Shown: piece by piece, positions 24,096-32,681 of the stretch
Layout: every line of letters starts with the position of its first letter
Position numbering within the stretch: position 1 is the first letter of the stretch
Assembly (NCBI GenBank): GCA_022562075.1
Contig: JADFPZ010000005.1
Location: 1 to 35,227, forward strand
Direction of reading: 5' to 3'
Length of the DNA: 35,227 bases
DNA from: Candidatus Zixiibacteriota bacterium
GTDB taxonomy: Bacteria > Zixibacteria > MSB-5A5 > GN15 > FEB-12
Notes under the pieces: generated by a model
Seen by the model: only the letters and a program-made list of their open reading frames with translations
Databases searched by the model: none
What the model was told of the DNA's origin: nothing
Program-made: the position numbers and the translations under genes

Positions 24096-24585
24096 TTTCT
24101 TCTTTCTGTCTGACGAGTTTGAAATCTTCGTCGTTTAAATAATCTTTTAAGCGCTTGTTAGTCAGCGGATGGACCAGCGTCGGGTCAATTTCAATTACCG
24201 GTATGAGAGCAAAGGCTCTGTTTAAAAGTTCAGGATGAGGAATGGTCAGTCTCTCAGTATCTACTATTTCAGTATCGTATAATAAAATATCAAGGTCGAT
24301 TGTGCGCGAGAGCTGTTTCCCTTTGTCGGTTCTGTCGAGTGCCTGTTCAATTTTTTCCAGCGCCGTTAGCAGTTCAATCGATGTAAATTTGGTTTTTACT
24401 TTTATGGCCTGGTTTAAAAACGAAGGAGTCCCGCTGGCCATCTGCTGAGCCTTCGACGAATAGACAGAGGAGCTGCCGCAAAGTTTTAATCCGGGGATTT
24501 CTTTAATCATGGCCATGGCCGAACTAAGATATTTTTCTCTATCCCCCAGGTTTGAGCCGAGTAGTATGTAGGCTGTGCTGGTCAT
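24076..24585 (-). CDS. folK: 2-amino-4-hydroxy-6-hydroxymethyldihydropteridine pyrophosphokinase
   Basis: The 169-residue protein has the HPPK signatures: AYILLGSNLGDREKYL at the N-terminus, PSFLNQAI, the catalytic loop RTIDLDILLYD with its two Mg-binding Asp residues, and IPHPELLNRAFALIPVIEID. It transfers pyrophosphate from ATP to the pterin in folate biosynthesis. It starts 2 bases after folB, whose product makes its substrate, and overlaps the next gene by 20 bases. Confidence 0.96.
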   Translation of the reverse strand: MTSTAYILLGSNLGDREKYLSSAMAMIKEIPGLKLCGSSSVYSSKAQQMASGTPSFLNQAIKVKTKFTSIELLTALEKIEQALDRTDKGKQLSRTIDLDILLYDTEIVDTERLTIPHPELLNRAFALIPVIEIDPTLVHPLTNKRLKDYLNDEDFKLVRQKEENAPVSC

Positions 24586-24587
24586 TT

Positions 24588-24989
24588 TCAGTTTTCGTTT
24601 ATCTCTTTTTTGATCAGCTGCTCTGTATTTTTTTGATCTCTGGTTATTTCAATTTCAATGTTATCAATATGACCGGGAATTGGCGGCTTCATCTTTCTGA
24701 CTCTCAAAGTTACCCGGTAAGCCGGGAAATTGTCAAGCAGTTTGGCGGCAAGTTCGGTAGCCAGAGCTTCGACCAATGAATAGGCTGTACCCTCGACAGT
24801 TTCCTTAATAATTCTGTGAACTTCAGCGTAGTCAATTGTATCAGTCAGCTGATCGGTTTGTCCGGACTCGGCTAAGTCGACTGCCAGTTCGCAGTCCACT
24901 TCAAACTCCCGCCCGGTCTCTTTCTCTGCCGCGCTGACTCCGTGGTAGCCATAAAAGGACATCTTATTTAAGCGGATTATATCTTTCAT
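24588..24989 (-). CDS. folB: Dihydroneopterin aldolase
   Basis: The 133-residue protein matches FolB: MSFYGYHGVSAAEKETGREF (pterin pocket), DTIDYAEV, SLVEALATELAAKLL with the conserved Glu, and VRKMKPPIPGHIDNIEIEI near the C-terminus. It splits dihydroneopterin to hydroxymethyl-dihydropterin and glycolaldehyde. It lies 2 bases downstream of the aminotransferase-fold gene and 2 bases upstream of folK, so translation is probably coupled. The tail after EIEITRDQ is slightly longer than usual and Lys/Glu/Asn-rich. Confidence 0.95.
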   Translation of the reverse strand: MKDIIRLNKMSFYGYHGVSAAEKETGREFEVDCELAVDLAESGQTDQLTDTIDYAEVHRIIKETVEGTAYSLVEALATELAAKLLDNFPAYRVTLRVRKMKPPIPGHIDNIEIEITRDQKNTEQLIKKEINEN

Positions 24990-24991
24990 AA

Positions 24992-26167
24992 CTATTTGCT
25001 GATCTTAAAAAACCGCCGTTTTTTTTCTATCCTTTGACAGGCTTCAACATAACGCTCGCTTGTCTCTGTCAAAGAAAAGCGCAAATAGCCCTCGCCGCTA
25101 TCACCAAATTCGTTACCGGGCACAGCCATTATCCGGCCCTGCCGGTAGAGCAAATTGGCGGCTCTCAGAGAGCTTTTCCTGCCGCTGATTTTGCACCACA
25201 AAAAGGGGACGGACCTCTGGCCAACTTCTTCAAGCCCCAGCAGTTCAGCTAATTTTATTATTTCCCCGTAGTTTTGAGAAATCAGCCGGCGGACTCTTTT
25301 AAGAGGTGAATTAGGAAATTGTTTCATGGCGGTTAGTGCCAGGTCTGCGTATAAGTTCAAAACCGGCTGGGGGGAGAGGCGCCCAATCTGCTTCAGGCCG
25401 TTTATTATCTCCCGGTTACCCACTACAAATCCAAAGGGCAAAGCCGGCAGTCCAAAAGTATATGAGAAAGAGTATAGTTCGACGCCAACATTCTTTCCAC
25501 CAGCTATGGACAGAATGGAGAAAGGGTTTAATTCTGACAATGACTGATAGGCGGCATCATTTATGAGGATAATATTTTCTTTGGCAGCCACTCGAATCAG
25601 AAAGCTGATATCTTTGGCTGTAAGAGTTGCCCCGGTCGGGTTATGAGGGGAATTTAGAAACATCAGTTTGGCAACTCTTCCGGCTGACGTTTCGAAACTT
25701 TCCTTTTGTGGCAGCCAGCTGTTTTTCTCGTTTAACTCGTAGGCAATTGCTTCACCACCGCAGGCTGCCACAGTTCTGCGGTAATGCGGATAGCCCAGGC
25801 CCGGTACAAAGGCCAGCTCTCCCCTGTCAATAAATGACAGCCCCAGATTAAGAATAATATTACGGATACCGCTGCCTATATAAACTTCCTTTTCAGGTAT
25901 TAGCGAGACGTTGTGCCTTTTTTCAAACCAAACAGAGACAGCATCTTTGAGCTGCTGAATTTTCTTGTCAGCGGCAGGCGAGAGGCTTTCGGAATCAAAT
26001 GTCAGTTCGCTGTCAGTTTCAACGGGCCAGTTAAATCTTGAGAAGTTCAGGATATTGGTTCTCAGGAAAGAGGTTTTGGTCCTTTCCTTGTGCAAAAGAG
26101 AAAACAGAGGCGGCGGCAACTGAAACATCCGATTTGCTTTCTCAATAACTACTTTCTTGGTCACCAT
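24992..26167 (-). CDS. Class I/II aminotransferase-fold protein lacking the PLP-binding lysine
   Basis: The 391-residue protein has the fold-type I pattern: VYIGSGIRNIILNLGL, VPGLGYPHYRRTV, the Asn of SPHNPTGA (about 176), the Asp and Tyr of INDAAYQSL (204 and 207), and the C-terminal substrate-carboxylate Arg in GEGYLRFSLTE (about 363). Where the family has SxSK the sequence reads SFSYTFGLPALPFGF: the Schiff-base lysine is Tyr236 (codon TAT), and the nearby WRxG Arg is Pro. I read the DNA through this stretch and see no frameshift. It cannot be an ordinary transaminase. It could act by another chemistry, bind PMP, or be a structural partner. It is in the fol-pan operon, 33 bases downstream of the aldolase gene. 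The start is ATG 26167. Confidence 0.85.
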   Translation of the reverse strand: MVTKKVVIEKANRMFQLPPPLFSLLHKERTKTSFLRTNILNFSRFNWPVETDSELTFDSESLSPAADKKIQQLKDAVSVWFEKRHNVSLIPEKEVYIGSGIRNIILNLGLSFIDRGELAFVPGLGYPHYRRTVAACGGEAIAYELNEKNSWLPQKESFETSAGRVAKLMFLNSPHNPTGATLTAKDISFLIRVAAKENIILINDAAYQSLSELNPFSILSIAGGKNVGVELYSFSYTFGLPALPFGFVVGNREIINGLKQIGRLSPQPVLNLYADLALTAMKQFPNSPLKRVRRLISQNYGEIIKLAELLGLEEVGQRSVPFLWCKISGRKSSLRAANLLYRQGRIMAVPGNEFGDSGEGYLRFSLTETSERYVEACQRIEKKRRFFKISK

Positions 26168-26200
26168 CAGGTTTTTTCAATTACTTTCTAAAAATTAAGA

Positions 26201-26839
26201 CTATGTCAGGCTCTGACGGAGCTGCTCCAGCCTTTTTAGTTCATCATCAGAAATTCTGTTTACATTGCCCAACTGCCTGGCCATCCAGAGGATTCTGGCA
26301 AAATGCTCAACAGTCTCGTGTTTGAAAAATGCCTCTTCAATAGTTCTGCCTACAGTCAGAAGCCCGTGATTTTTGAGCAGGAAAGCGTCATTTTTTTCCA
26401 ACAAGGGTTCAATAGCTTTGGAAATAGCTCCGGTGCCGGGAGGGGCATATTCTACCAAAGGGATATCTCCGACAAACAGGGCAACTTCGGGCAAGACATT
26501 TCTACCCAGTTCAATGCCTGCCACAGCAAAGCTGGTGGCGTAGGCAGGATGGGAATGAAGGCAGCAGCGGATATCAGCACGGTTCTTATAAACAGTAAGA
26601 TGCATGGCAGTTTCCGAAGAAGGCTGACCGCTGCCGGAAATCAACTCTCCCTCCATGTTCAGTTCTACAAAATCGTCAACTCCCAGCCGCCCTTTGGCCA
26701 CGCCACTTCTGGTTATCAGCAGCCGGTTTTCATCAATTTTAGCCGAGAGATTGCCGTCGCTGCCGGCCAGCATCCCTTTTTCATATAGCAGACGGCCTGT
26801 TTCAATCAGTTCATTTTTGAGTTCATTTGCCTGGCCCAT
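26201..26839 (-). CDS. Class II aldolase/adducin family protein (fuculose-phosphate aldolase-like)
   Basis: From ATG 26839 the protein has 212 residues and begins MGQANELKNELIETGRLLYE, as most relatives do. It has MLAGSDGNLSAKI (phosphate loop), ITRSGVAKG, the catalytic Glu in PSSETAMHLTVY, the zinc ligands in LHSHPAYATSF, and KNHGLLTVG with HETVEHFA. Such enzymes cleave L-fuculose-1-P, ribulose-5-P or methylthioribulose-1-P type substrates; the substrate here is unknown. The frame is open to a TTG at 26878, but that TTG is part of a near-consensus promoter, so the ATG is preferred. With the promoter at 26850-26878 the mRNA leader would be only a few bases long. It is the first gene of the operon. 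Confidence 0.88.
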   Translation of the reverse strand: MGQANELKNELIETGRLLYEKGMLAGSDGNLSAKIDENRLLITRSGVAKGRLGVDDFVELNMEGELISGSGQPSSETAMHLTVYKNRADIRCCLHSHPAYATSFAVAGIELGRNVLPEVALFVGDIPLVEYAPPGTGAISKAIEPLLEKNDAFLLKNHGLLTVGRTIEEAFFKHETVEHFARILWMARQLGNVNRISDDELKRLEQLRQSLT

Positions 26840-26849
26840 AGATAGGCGT

Positions 26850-26878
26850 AAATTAGAGCCAGCGGGAGCAAAAGTCAA
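26850..26878 (-). promoter_or_regulatory. Promoter of the aldolase-fol-pan operon
   Basis: On the minus strand TTGACT (26878-26873), a 17-base spacer and TAATTT (26855-26850) lie just upstream of ATG 26839. The predicted start of transcription is near 26843, which implies an almost leaderless message. Confidence 0.6.
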
Positions 26879-26997
26879 CTTGGGCGATATCCGCTGATGG
26901 TAAGGAAAATCAGGCTAAAGCGACGAATTAATTGAATCTAATCGGCTTTAATCTCGTTATAAATATATGTGTGGCAAGAAAGTACAAAAAATAAGGC

Positions 26998-27026
26998 TTG
27001 ACAGAAAATAGAATATATAGTAATAT
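26998..27026 (+). promoter_or_regulatory. Near-consensus sigma-70 promoter of the Do-type HtrA gene
   Basis: TTGACA (26998-27003) is a perfect -35 hexamer. It is followed after exactly 17 bases by TAATAT (27021-27026), and transcription should start near 27033. This is the best promoter in the window and implies strong housekeeping expression. Confidence 0.85.
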
Positions 27027-27057
27027 ACTAGGCTCTACCCTTGGAGGACCATAGTAG

Positions 27058-28587
27058 TTGGCAGAAACGCATTTCTCTTCCGAAAACAAACCTATAGAAA
27101 AACCTAAGAAGGGGTTCAAATCTACCGCTTTGATAGTAGCTTTGGCGGGGATTTTAGTTTTTGTGCTGGTGCTTTCCGGGGAATTTAAAATTCCTCAGAA
27201 CTCACAGGCACAGTCTCCCACCAACATCTCTGAGACCGGCCTTTTCCCATTAGTTGATAATAACGGCAGAATGGAGTCTCCGTTTGTAGCTGTCGTAGAA
27301 GCCGTCAAAAACGCTGTAGTCAACGTCTCGGCCCGTTCTAAGGAACAGCAACGCTTTCACTGGTGGCAGCGAGGGAGCAGGGGTTCGACATCTTCCGGTT
27401 CAGGATTTTTCTTCAGAGAAGATGGCTACATATTGACCAATAACCATGTTGTCTCCGGGGCAGATAAAATAACTGTCCGAACTTCAACTGGCTACACTTA
27501 CGATGCCGAAGTTGTAGGAACTGACCCTCAGACCGACCTGGCAGTTCTTAAAGTAGAGCCCCAGGAAGAAATAGTGATTATTCCCTTTGGAAATTCTGAT
27601 GATATCAAGGTCGGCGACTGGGCTATTGCTATCGGCAATCCCTTCCCTCAACAGGGGCTGGACAGGACGGTAACAGTAGGAGTGATTTCTGCAAAAGGTC
27701 GCAGTAATTTGCGCTTTGGCTCTGAAACGCCTCAGTATCAGGACTATATCCAGACCGATGCTTCTATTAATCCGGGAAATTCCGGGGGGCCGCTCTTGAA
27801 TCTCAGGGGAGAGGCTATTGGGGTTAATGCTGCAATCTCAAGTCCCACAGGGAGTTCCGTGGGTGTGGGGTTCGCCATTCCGATTGATCTGGCCAGAGCG
27901 ATTGTACCGGATTTAATTACCAACGGCAAGGCCAGCAGAGGCTGGTTGGGCGTATGGTTTGCTCCATTGACTCAAAGGGAGGCCAAAAGACAGGGGCTGG
28001 ATGAGGTTAAAGGAGTAATAATAGATTCGGTGTTCATAAACTCTCCTGCTGATGTCGCTGGTATTGAAAGCGGCGACGTAATAGTCGGCTTTAATAACCA
28101 TCAGGTTGAAAATACCGGTCAGCTTTCGGTATTGGTCTCTACAACCAAATCGGGTCAGGAAGTGCCGATTGATATTATTCGGGATCGTCGCAAGATGACC
28201 TTAAATACCGTTGTGGCCGATCGTGCACAGTTTTTGGCCAATGTCCGTTCGCGGACTCAGACTCGGACTCAGGCCACAGACGATTTTAATATCTTGGAAT
28301 GGAACGGAATGGAAATTATGGAGTTTACACCTGAGATAGCAAGAGCGCTGGAACTGGAGACTGAGCATGATAACGGGATTTATGTGCGCCGGGTATACCC
28401 CGGGTCGGCAGCAGACAGAGCTTCGATTTCAAGAGGCACTATAATTCTTCAGGTAGATGAAGTAGTGGTAAGGACGCTAAATGAGATGGAAGACTCTATA
28501 CAGAGATTAAGGAAGAGTTCCCGGGCGATTGGTCTGATAGTTCAGGAGCCCGATGGAACAATTGCAAGAAAAGTTATTCGGCGATAG
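27058..28587 (+). CDS. HtrA/Do-family serine protease
   Basis: The 509-residue protein starts with TTG, about 10 bases after GGAGG. A cytoplasmic stretch (MAETHFSSENKPIEKPKKGF) precedes a membrane anchor (about 22-40) rather than a cleavable signal. The protease domain has an intact triad: His130 in TNNHVVSG, Asp160 in PQTDLAVLK, Ser242 in NPGNSGGPL. PDZ 1 (about 290-395) and PDZ 2 (about 410-509) follow, with GVIIDSVFINSPADVAGIES and GIYVRRVYPGSAADRASISR. It is closer to canonical DegP/DegS/Do than the protease at 15783, and is the stress protease of the cell envelope. The next gene on the strand is the primary-type sigma factor, 90 bases downstream. Confidence 0.95.
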   Translation: MAETHFSSENKPIEKPKKGFKSTALIVALAGILVFVLVLSGEFKIPQNSQAQSPTNISETGLFPLVDNNGRMESPFVAVVEAVKNAVVNVSARSKEQQRFHWWQRGSRGSTSSGSGFFFREDGYILTNNHVVSGADKITVRTSTGYTYDAEVVGTDPQTDLAVLKVEPQEEIVIIPFGNSDDIKVGDWAIAIGNPFPQQGLDRTVTVGVISAKGRSNLRFGSETPQYQDYIQTDASINPGNSGGPLLNLRGEAIGVNAAISSPTGSSVGVGFAIPIDLARAIVPDLITNGKASRGWLGVWFAPLTQREAKRQGLDEVKGVIIDSVFINSPADVAGIESGDVIVGFNNHQVENTGQLSVLVSTTKSGQEVPIDIIRDRRKMTLNTVVADRAQFLANVRSRTQTRTQATDDFNILEWNGMEIMEFTPEIARALELETEHDNGIYVRRVYPGSAADRASISRGTIILQVDEVVVRTLNEMEDSIQRLRKSSRAIGLIVQEPDGTIARKVIRR

Positions 28588-28598
28588 CCGGGTTTTTT
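28579..28598 (+). terminator. Short hairpin with T-run over the HtrA stop codon
   Basis: CGGC (28579-28582), GATA and GCCG (28587-28590) form a 4-bp stem that includes the stop codon, followed by GG and six T. It is weak as a terminator and may only attenuate read-through into the sigma factor gene. Confidence 0.4.
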
Positions 28599-28618
28599 GT
28601 TAATGAGTGATAAAAGAA

Positions 28619-28635
28619 GCGGAAAGGAATTCCGC
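28619..28635. repeat. Inverted repeat upstream of the primary sigma factor
   Basis: GCGGAA (28619-28624) and TTCCGC (28630-28635) are perfect arms around AGGAA, about 45 bases before the GTG start. It may be an operator or leader hairpin. Confidence 0.35.
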
Positions 28636-28677
28636 AAGTATAAACAATTTAATCTATGGGAAGGAGTTAGAGGGTAA

Positions 28678-29532
28678 GTGGCAAAACAGTCCCTAAAATA
28701 TCGCGATGAGGATCGTTCGTTGGACCTTTACTTGCGCGAGATAGGGGAAACACCTCTAATAAACGCTGCCGAGGAAGTCCGTCTGGCCAGACGTATCAAG
28801 CAGGGCGATATTAAAGCTCTGGAAAATCTAACCAAGGCCAATCTGCGCTTCGTAGTCTCGGTAGCAAAACAGTACCAGAATCAGGGTTTGTCCCTGGCCG
28901 ATTTAATCAATGAAGGTAACATAGGACTTATCAAAGCGGCCAAAAGGTTTGACGAAACCCGCGGATTCAAATTTATCAGTTATGCGGTCTGGTGGATAAG
29001 ACAGGCTATTTTGCAGGCTTTGGCCGAGCAGAGTCGTATTGTTCGTCTGCCGCTGAATCGGGTAGGTACACTTCACAAAATCGGCAAGATGTCCAGCCGG
29101 TTGGAGCAATATCTGGGAAGAGTGCCGTCGCCGAATGAAATCGCCAAGGAGCTTGAATTAAGCGAAGGTGAAGTTTCTGATACGTTGAAAATCTCCAACT
29201 CGCATCTTTCTCTGGATGCGCCATTCTCTACATCGGAGGATAACTCTCTGATAGATATTCTGGAGGATGAGTTTCAGCCGTCACCGGATGAGTCTTTGTT
29301 GTCTCATTCGCTGCGGATTGAAATCGAGAAAGCACTGGATTCGCTGACGCCCCGTGAGGCCGAAGTTATCAATCTTTATTTTGGCTTGAACTCAGAAAAG
29401 GCGCTGACACTCGAAGAGATAGGCGCCAGGTTCTCGCTGACTCGTGAGAGAGTGCGCCAGATTAAAGAGAAGGCTATTCGCCGACTTCGTCATGCTTCGC
29501 GGAGCCGTTCACTGAGAGCGTATCTGAACTAA
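28678..29532 (+). CDS. rpoD: Primary-type sigma-70 factor without region 1.1 (RpoD/SigA-like)
   Basis: The 284-residue protein starts with GTG after an AAGGAG/AGGG-rich leader. It has region 1.2 ([20 protein letters not shown]), region 2 ([57 protein letters not shown], the -10 binding helix), region 3, and region 4 ([35 protein letters not shown]). Absence of region 1.1 and the short length are typical of primary sigma factors in Bacteroidetes, Chlorobi and relatives. It should recognise the TTGACA/TATAAT-like promoters seen in this window. It could instead be a group 2 factor; no other copy is visible here to compare. Confidence 0.9.
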   Translation: MAKQSLKYRDEDRSLDLYLREIGETPLINAAEEVRLARRIKQGDIKALENLTKANLRFVVSVAKQYQNQGLSLADLINEGNIGLIKAAKRFDETRGFKFISYAVWWIRQAILQALAEQSRIVRLPLNRVGTLHKIGKMSSRLEQYLGRVPSPNEIAKELELSEGEVSDTLKISNSHLSLDAPFSTSEDNSLIDILEDEFQPSPDESLLSHSLRIEIEKALDSLTPREAEVINLYFGLNSEKALTLEEIGARFSLTRERVRQIKEKAIRRLRHASRSRSLRAYLN

Positions 29533-29554
29533 GCAGTTCTACAATCAGTAAATT

Positions 29555-29589
29555 AAAAGCCGCCCCGATAATCCGGGGCGGCTTTTTTT
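29555..29589 (+). terminator. Strong rho-independent terminator after the sigma factor
   Basis: GCCGCCCCG (29559-29567) and CGGGGCGGC (29574-29582) form a perfect 9-bp G+C-rich stem around ATAATC. It is preceded by AAAA and followed by seven T, and separates the sigma factor gene from the glycosyltransferase cluster. Confidence 0.95.
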
Positions 29590-29610
29590 GAGCTTGTTTA
29601 CTTTGCTATT

Positions 29611-31563
29611 ATGGTCGAAATTACTTCAATGTCTGAACTAGATGGTCGGCAGTATTCATCACAAGACAAAATAGCAATTATTTTTCTCATTCTACTATTT
29701 GCAGCAGTTGCATTGAGGACTGCCTGGCTTTGTGACGATGCCTTCATTTCTTTCCGAGTAGTGGATAATTTTGTAAATGGATACGGCTTAGTCTGGAATA
29801 TTGGTGAACGAGTTCAAGTTTTTACGAATCCGCTTTGGGTACTGGTTATTTCTCTCCTATATTATTTTACCAGCGAGATTTACTTTACCAGCATTTTCCT
29901 GTCTATTCTGCTAACTATTATTTCACTAATAGTCATTTCATTTAGAATATCAGGTTCTCTATTGGCGGTTATTCTGGCTATTACCGTACTCACCTTATCT
30001 AAAAGCTTTACTGATTATACGACGTCCGGGTTGGAAAATCCTTTAACCTATCTCCTGATAACGCTCTTTTACTGGCAATTCTTAAAATCCCGAAACGTCT
30101 TTGAAGATTTCTTGAAGCTCTGCCTCATTGCTTCCCTGATGAGTCTGAATCGAATGGACACGGTTCTTTTCTGCATTCCCGCATTAGCCTACTCGTTTTT
30201 GAAAATGCCCTGGAAGAAAGGAATTTATGCAGCGCTTATAGGTTTTTCCCCATTTATTGTCTGGGAGCTAATGGCAGTAATTTATTACGGCTTTGCCTTG
30301 CCAAACACGTTCTATGCGAAGTTACAAAACGGAGTCCCGGCTGGCGAGCTCATGGTACAGGGATTTGTTTACTATTTAGATTCTCTAAATTTGGATCCAA
30401 TAACTTTGTTTACGATTGGATTCGGAATAGTTATTGCGATTTATTCTCGTCGTAACAAGTCTATATTGTTGGCGGCCGGCTTAGTGCTATATTTACTTTA
30501 TATAGTTAGAATCGGGGGCGACTTTATGAGCGGGCGTTTTTTTGCAGTTCCGCTTTTAGGTTCTGTAATGCTATTTGTAGCGTCAGGATACATTCGCCAT
30601 CGCAGCCATTTTCTTATTTTCTTGGTTATCTTTATCCTGCTCGGAATATCTGCCCCAAGATCTCCTTTATTCAGCGATAAAAGATATGGACTTGACTTAA
30701 AGGAAGCACCTACTGCTCAGGGTATTGTAGACGAGCGCGCTTTCTATTACAGGAACACCGGTTTACTACTAGTCGGGCTGAGAAACGGATTCGAAAATCA
30801 CAGCTGGTATTCATCAGGTAGAATTTTCGCGCAAAGCGGATCAAAACTTAAGGAGATTTATTCGGTCGGATTGTTTGGTTTTGCAGCAGGTCCGCACGTT
30901 CATATCATCGATCTCAATGGTCTGTGCGACCCACTACTGAGCCGATTGCCCGCACAGTTTCTCGAACGATGGCGGATTGGTCACTTCGGGAGAATAAGTC
31001 CGAGAGGTTACTCCGAGTCGATTCTCAGCTCAAAGAACTTGATTCAAAATGAATTCCTTTCAGAATATTATGGTATATTGCATAAAATAACGTCCGGCGA
31101 TATTTTTGAAGGAGAACGAATAGCAGCAATATGGAACTTCAATCTCGGGCGATATGATCACCTGGTTCAAAAATATATGAAGAGTCCATTAGTAGTTAAC
31201 TACCGCGAAATAAATACGCCCAAAGCAACGGGTACGCTGTGGAATGATGAATCAAATATTGTTCTCGGGCCAAGCGGATTAAAAATTGTATTGGATAGTG
31301 TCAGCCATAGTGAACTGATCGAATTTAGCGTTGACAATAATGACATATACAGGATTCAATTGCTTCATGACAGCATTATTGTATATGAAGGATTAATAAA
31401 AGCGTACAGAATCCCCGGAGGAGGACTGCGAATAGATACGATTGTAGTCGACCCCGAAGCAGCTTCATTAGGTTACAACGTTCTCACGATACAAGCCGGT
31501 GATGGCGATGGCAAATTTAGCGTTGGACACGTCAAAATTATCAATGAAAATGATGGATTGTAA
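29611..31563 (+). CDS. Polytopic GT-C glycosyltransferase, AftB-like, with C-terminal periplasmic domain
   Basis: The 650-residue protein has about eleven hydrophobic segments up to residue 355, then a soluble C-terminal half. After the first helix it reads LCDDAFISFRVVDNFVNGYG and LVWNIGERVQVFTNPLW, the same GT-C motif as the protein at 2243-3658. The catalytic acidic pair is Asp42-Asp43. The C-terminal part includes VHIIDLNGLCDPLLSRLPAQ, a motif I associate from memory with this family. The start is unsure: ATG 29611 lies close after the terminator and has no Shine-Dalgarno, and ATG 29629 (MSELDGRQYSS) is possible. It is the first of three adjacent membrane-protein genes (2-base gap to the next). 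It probably transfers a polyprenyl-linked sugar to an envelope glycan. Confidence 0.75.
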   Translation: MVEITSMSELDGRQYSSQDKIAIIFLILLFAAVALRTAWLCDDAFISFRVVDNFVNGYGLVWNIGERVQVFTNPLWVLVISLLYYFTSEIYFTSIFLSILLTIISLIVISFRISGSLLAVILAITVLTLSKSFTDYTTSGLENPLTYLLITLFYWQFLKSRNVFEDFLKLCLIASLMSLNRMDTVLFCIPALAYSFLKMPWKKGIYAALIGFSPFIVWELMAVIYYGFALPNTFYAKLQNGVPAGELMVQGFVYYLDSLNLDPITLFTIGFGIVIAIYSRRNKSILLAAGLVLYLLYIVRIGGDFMSGRFFAVPLLGSVMLFVASGYIRHRSHFLIFLVIFILLGISAPRSPLFSDKRYGLDLKEAPTAQGIVDERAFYYRNTGLLLVGLRNGFENHSWYSSGRIFAQSGSKLKEIYSVGLFGFAAGPHVHIIDLNGLCDPLLSRLPAQFLERWRIGHFGRISPRGYSESILSSKNLIQNEFLSEYYGILHKITSGDIFEGERIAAIWNFNLGRYDHLVQKYMKSPLVVNYREINTPKATGTLWNDESNIVLGPSGLKIVLDSVSHSELIEFSVDNNDIYRIQLLHDSIIVYEGLIKAYRIPGGGLRIDTIVVDPEAASLGYNVLTIQAGDGDGKFSVGHVKIINENDGL

Positions 31564-31565
31564 AG

Positions 31566-32681
31566 ATGTATTTCGTCACTAAGATTAACAATACCTTGCT
31601 AAGTTGCGAGAGGAGAATTGGAAGATATGGGACGGCGTTACTCGTCGCTTTCTTACTTTTGATACTGGCGGCTATCTATGTCCGTCCGGCACTGGAAACA
31701 GTTGTACTCGGTAATGCCTATGCGGAGTTAGCCAGCGACCCCTTTTCTGAAAACCCTAATGTGGTTGGTTTTAGAATTCTAACCCCTTTGATTAGTTACG
31801 TACTGGGCTTAAGAGGACAGCTGATAATAGTTACCAATTTGCTTTTTGCATTTGCATTTTTGGCTGCTGTTTATCTTTATTTTAGAAAGGAATTATCCAA
31901 CCCGACTAAGGCACTATTCGGGACATCGGTATTTGCATTTTCATTAGTAACTCTGACGACGATTTACTATGGGGGCTATTGTGACTCTGCGACCTACTTG
32001 ATAATTCTTGGTATGTGGATTCTGCGTTCGAATTCGATGGCCTTTTATGTTCTGTTGTTTCTTGGACTGCTTAACCGCGAGTCAATACTTTTTCTGCTGC
32101 CCTGGTTTATTTTCTTGGGTGTTTCAGAAGCTGACAGTAAAGTTCGGACAGTAGCCAAGATGCTTCTGGGCTATGGACTGGTATTTGTCCTCTACTACTT
32201 ATTTAGAACATGGGTGTCATCTTTCAGGCCAGTTTTCTTTGACTTTGAATACTATTTCGGACCACTTTTAGAAAATCCTTTGGCGTACTTTAACAAGTCT
32301 TACGGCCACCAGGGGCTGGGCTATTTTACTGTTTTTAAGGCCATGTGGATTTTTGTATTTGCTGCGGTTTTTTCTTTTTGGAATAAGCGTATGATAAGAC
32401 CAATGATCGAAATATGTCTGATTCTCTTTTTTGTGTGGACGCAGATGTTTATCGCCTGGGATTCATCAAGAATGCTGACCTTGGCTTTTCCGGTGATGCT
32501 GATTTCACTATTGCATCTGTTTAAGAATAATCCATATAATTTTCGAAATTGGGGCTATCTGGTCTTATTTTTCAATCTAATTATTCCACAAATGTATACG
32601 GCTGCACATGTAATTGAATTCATGAGATCAATTGCTTACATTTCTATGCCCTTGTTTCTTACGGTCGGGAATATGTGGTGA
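31566..32681 (+). CDS. Polytopic membrane protein, possible GT-C-type glycosyltransferase or partner
   Basis: I do not recognise the family with certainty. The 371-residue protein has about nine hydrophobic segments. A first periplasmic loop (NAYAELASDPFSENPNVVGF, then RILTPLISYVLGL) resembles the Arg-x-Leu-x-Pro segment of some membrane glycosyltransferase-like proteins. GGYCDSATYLIILGMW and GLLNRESILFLLPWF follow. The conserved-looking acidic and Arg residues (Asp in YCDSA, Arg-Glu in LNRES) may matter for function. It lies 2 bases after the AftB-like gene and overlaps the AftA-like gene by 7 bases, so the three are one transcription unit. Confidence 0.65.
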   Translation: MYFVTKINNTLLSCERRIGRYGTALLVAFLLLILAAIYVRPALETVVLGNAYAELASDPFSENPNVVGFRILTPLISYVLGLRGQLIIVTNLLFAFAFLAAVYLYFRKELSNPTKALFGTSVFAFSLVTLTTIYYGGYCDSATYLIILGMWILRSNSMAFYVLLFLGLLNRESILFLLPWFIFLGVSEADSKVRTVAKMLLGYGLVFVLYYLFRTWVSSFRPVFFDFEYYFGPLLENPLAYFNKSYGHQGLGYFTVFKAMWIFVFAAVFSFWNKRMIRPMIEICLILFFVWTQMFIAWDSSRMLTLAFPVMLISLLHLFKNNPYNFRNWGYLVLFFNLIIPQMYTAAHVIEFMRSIAYISMPLFLTVGNMW

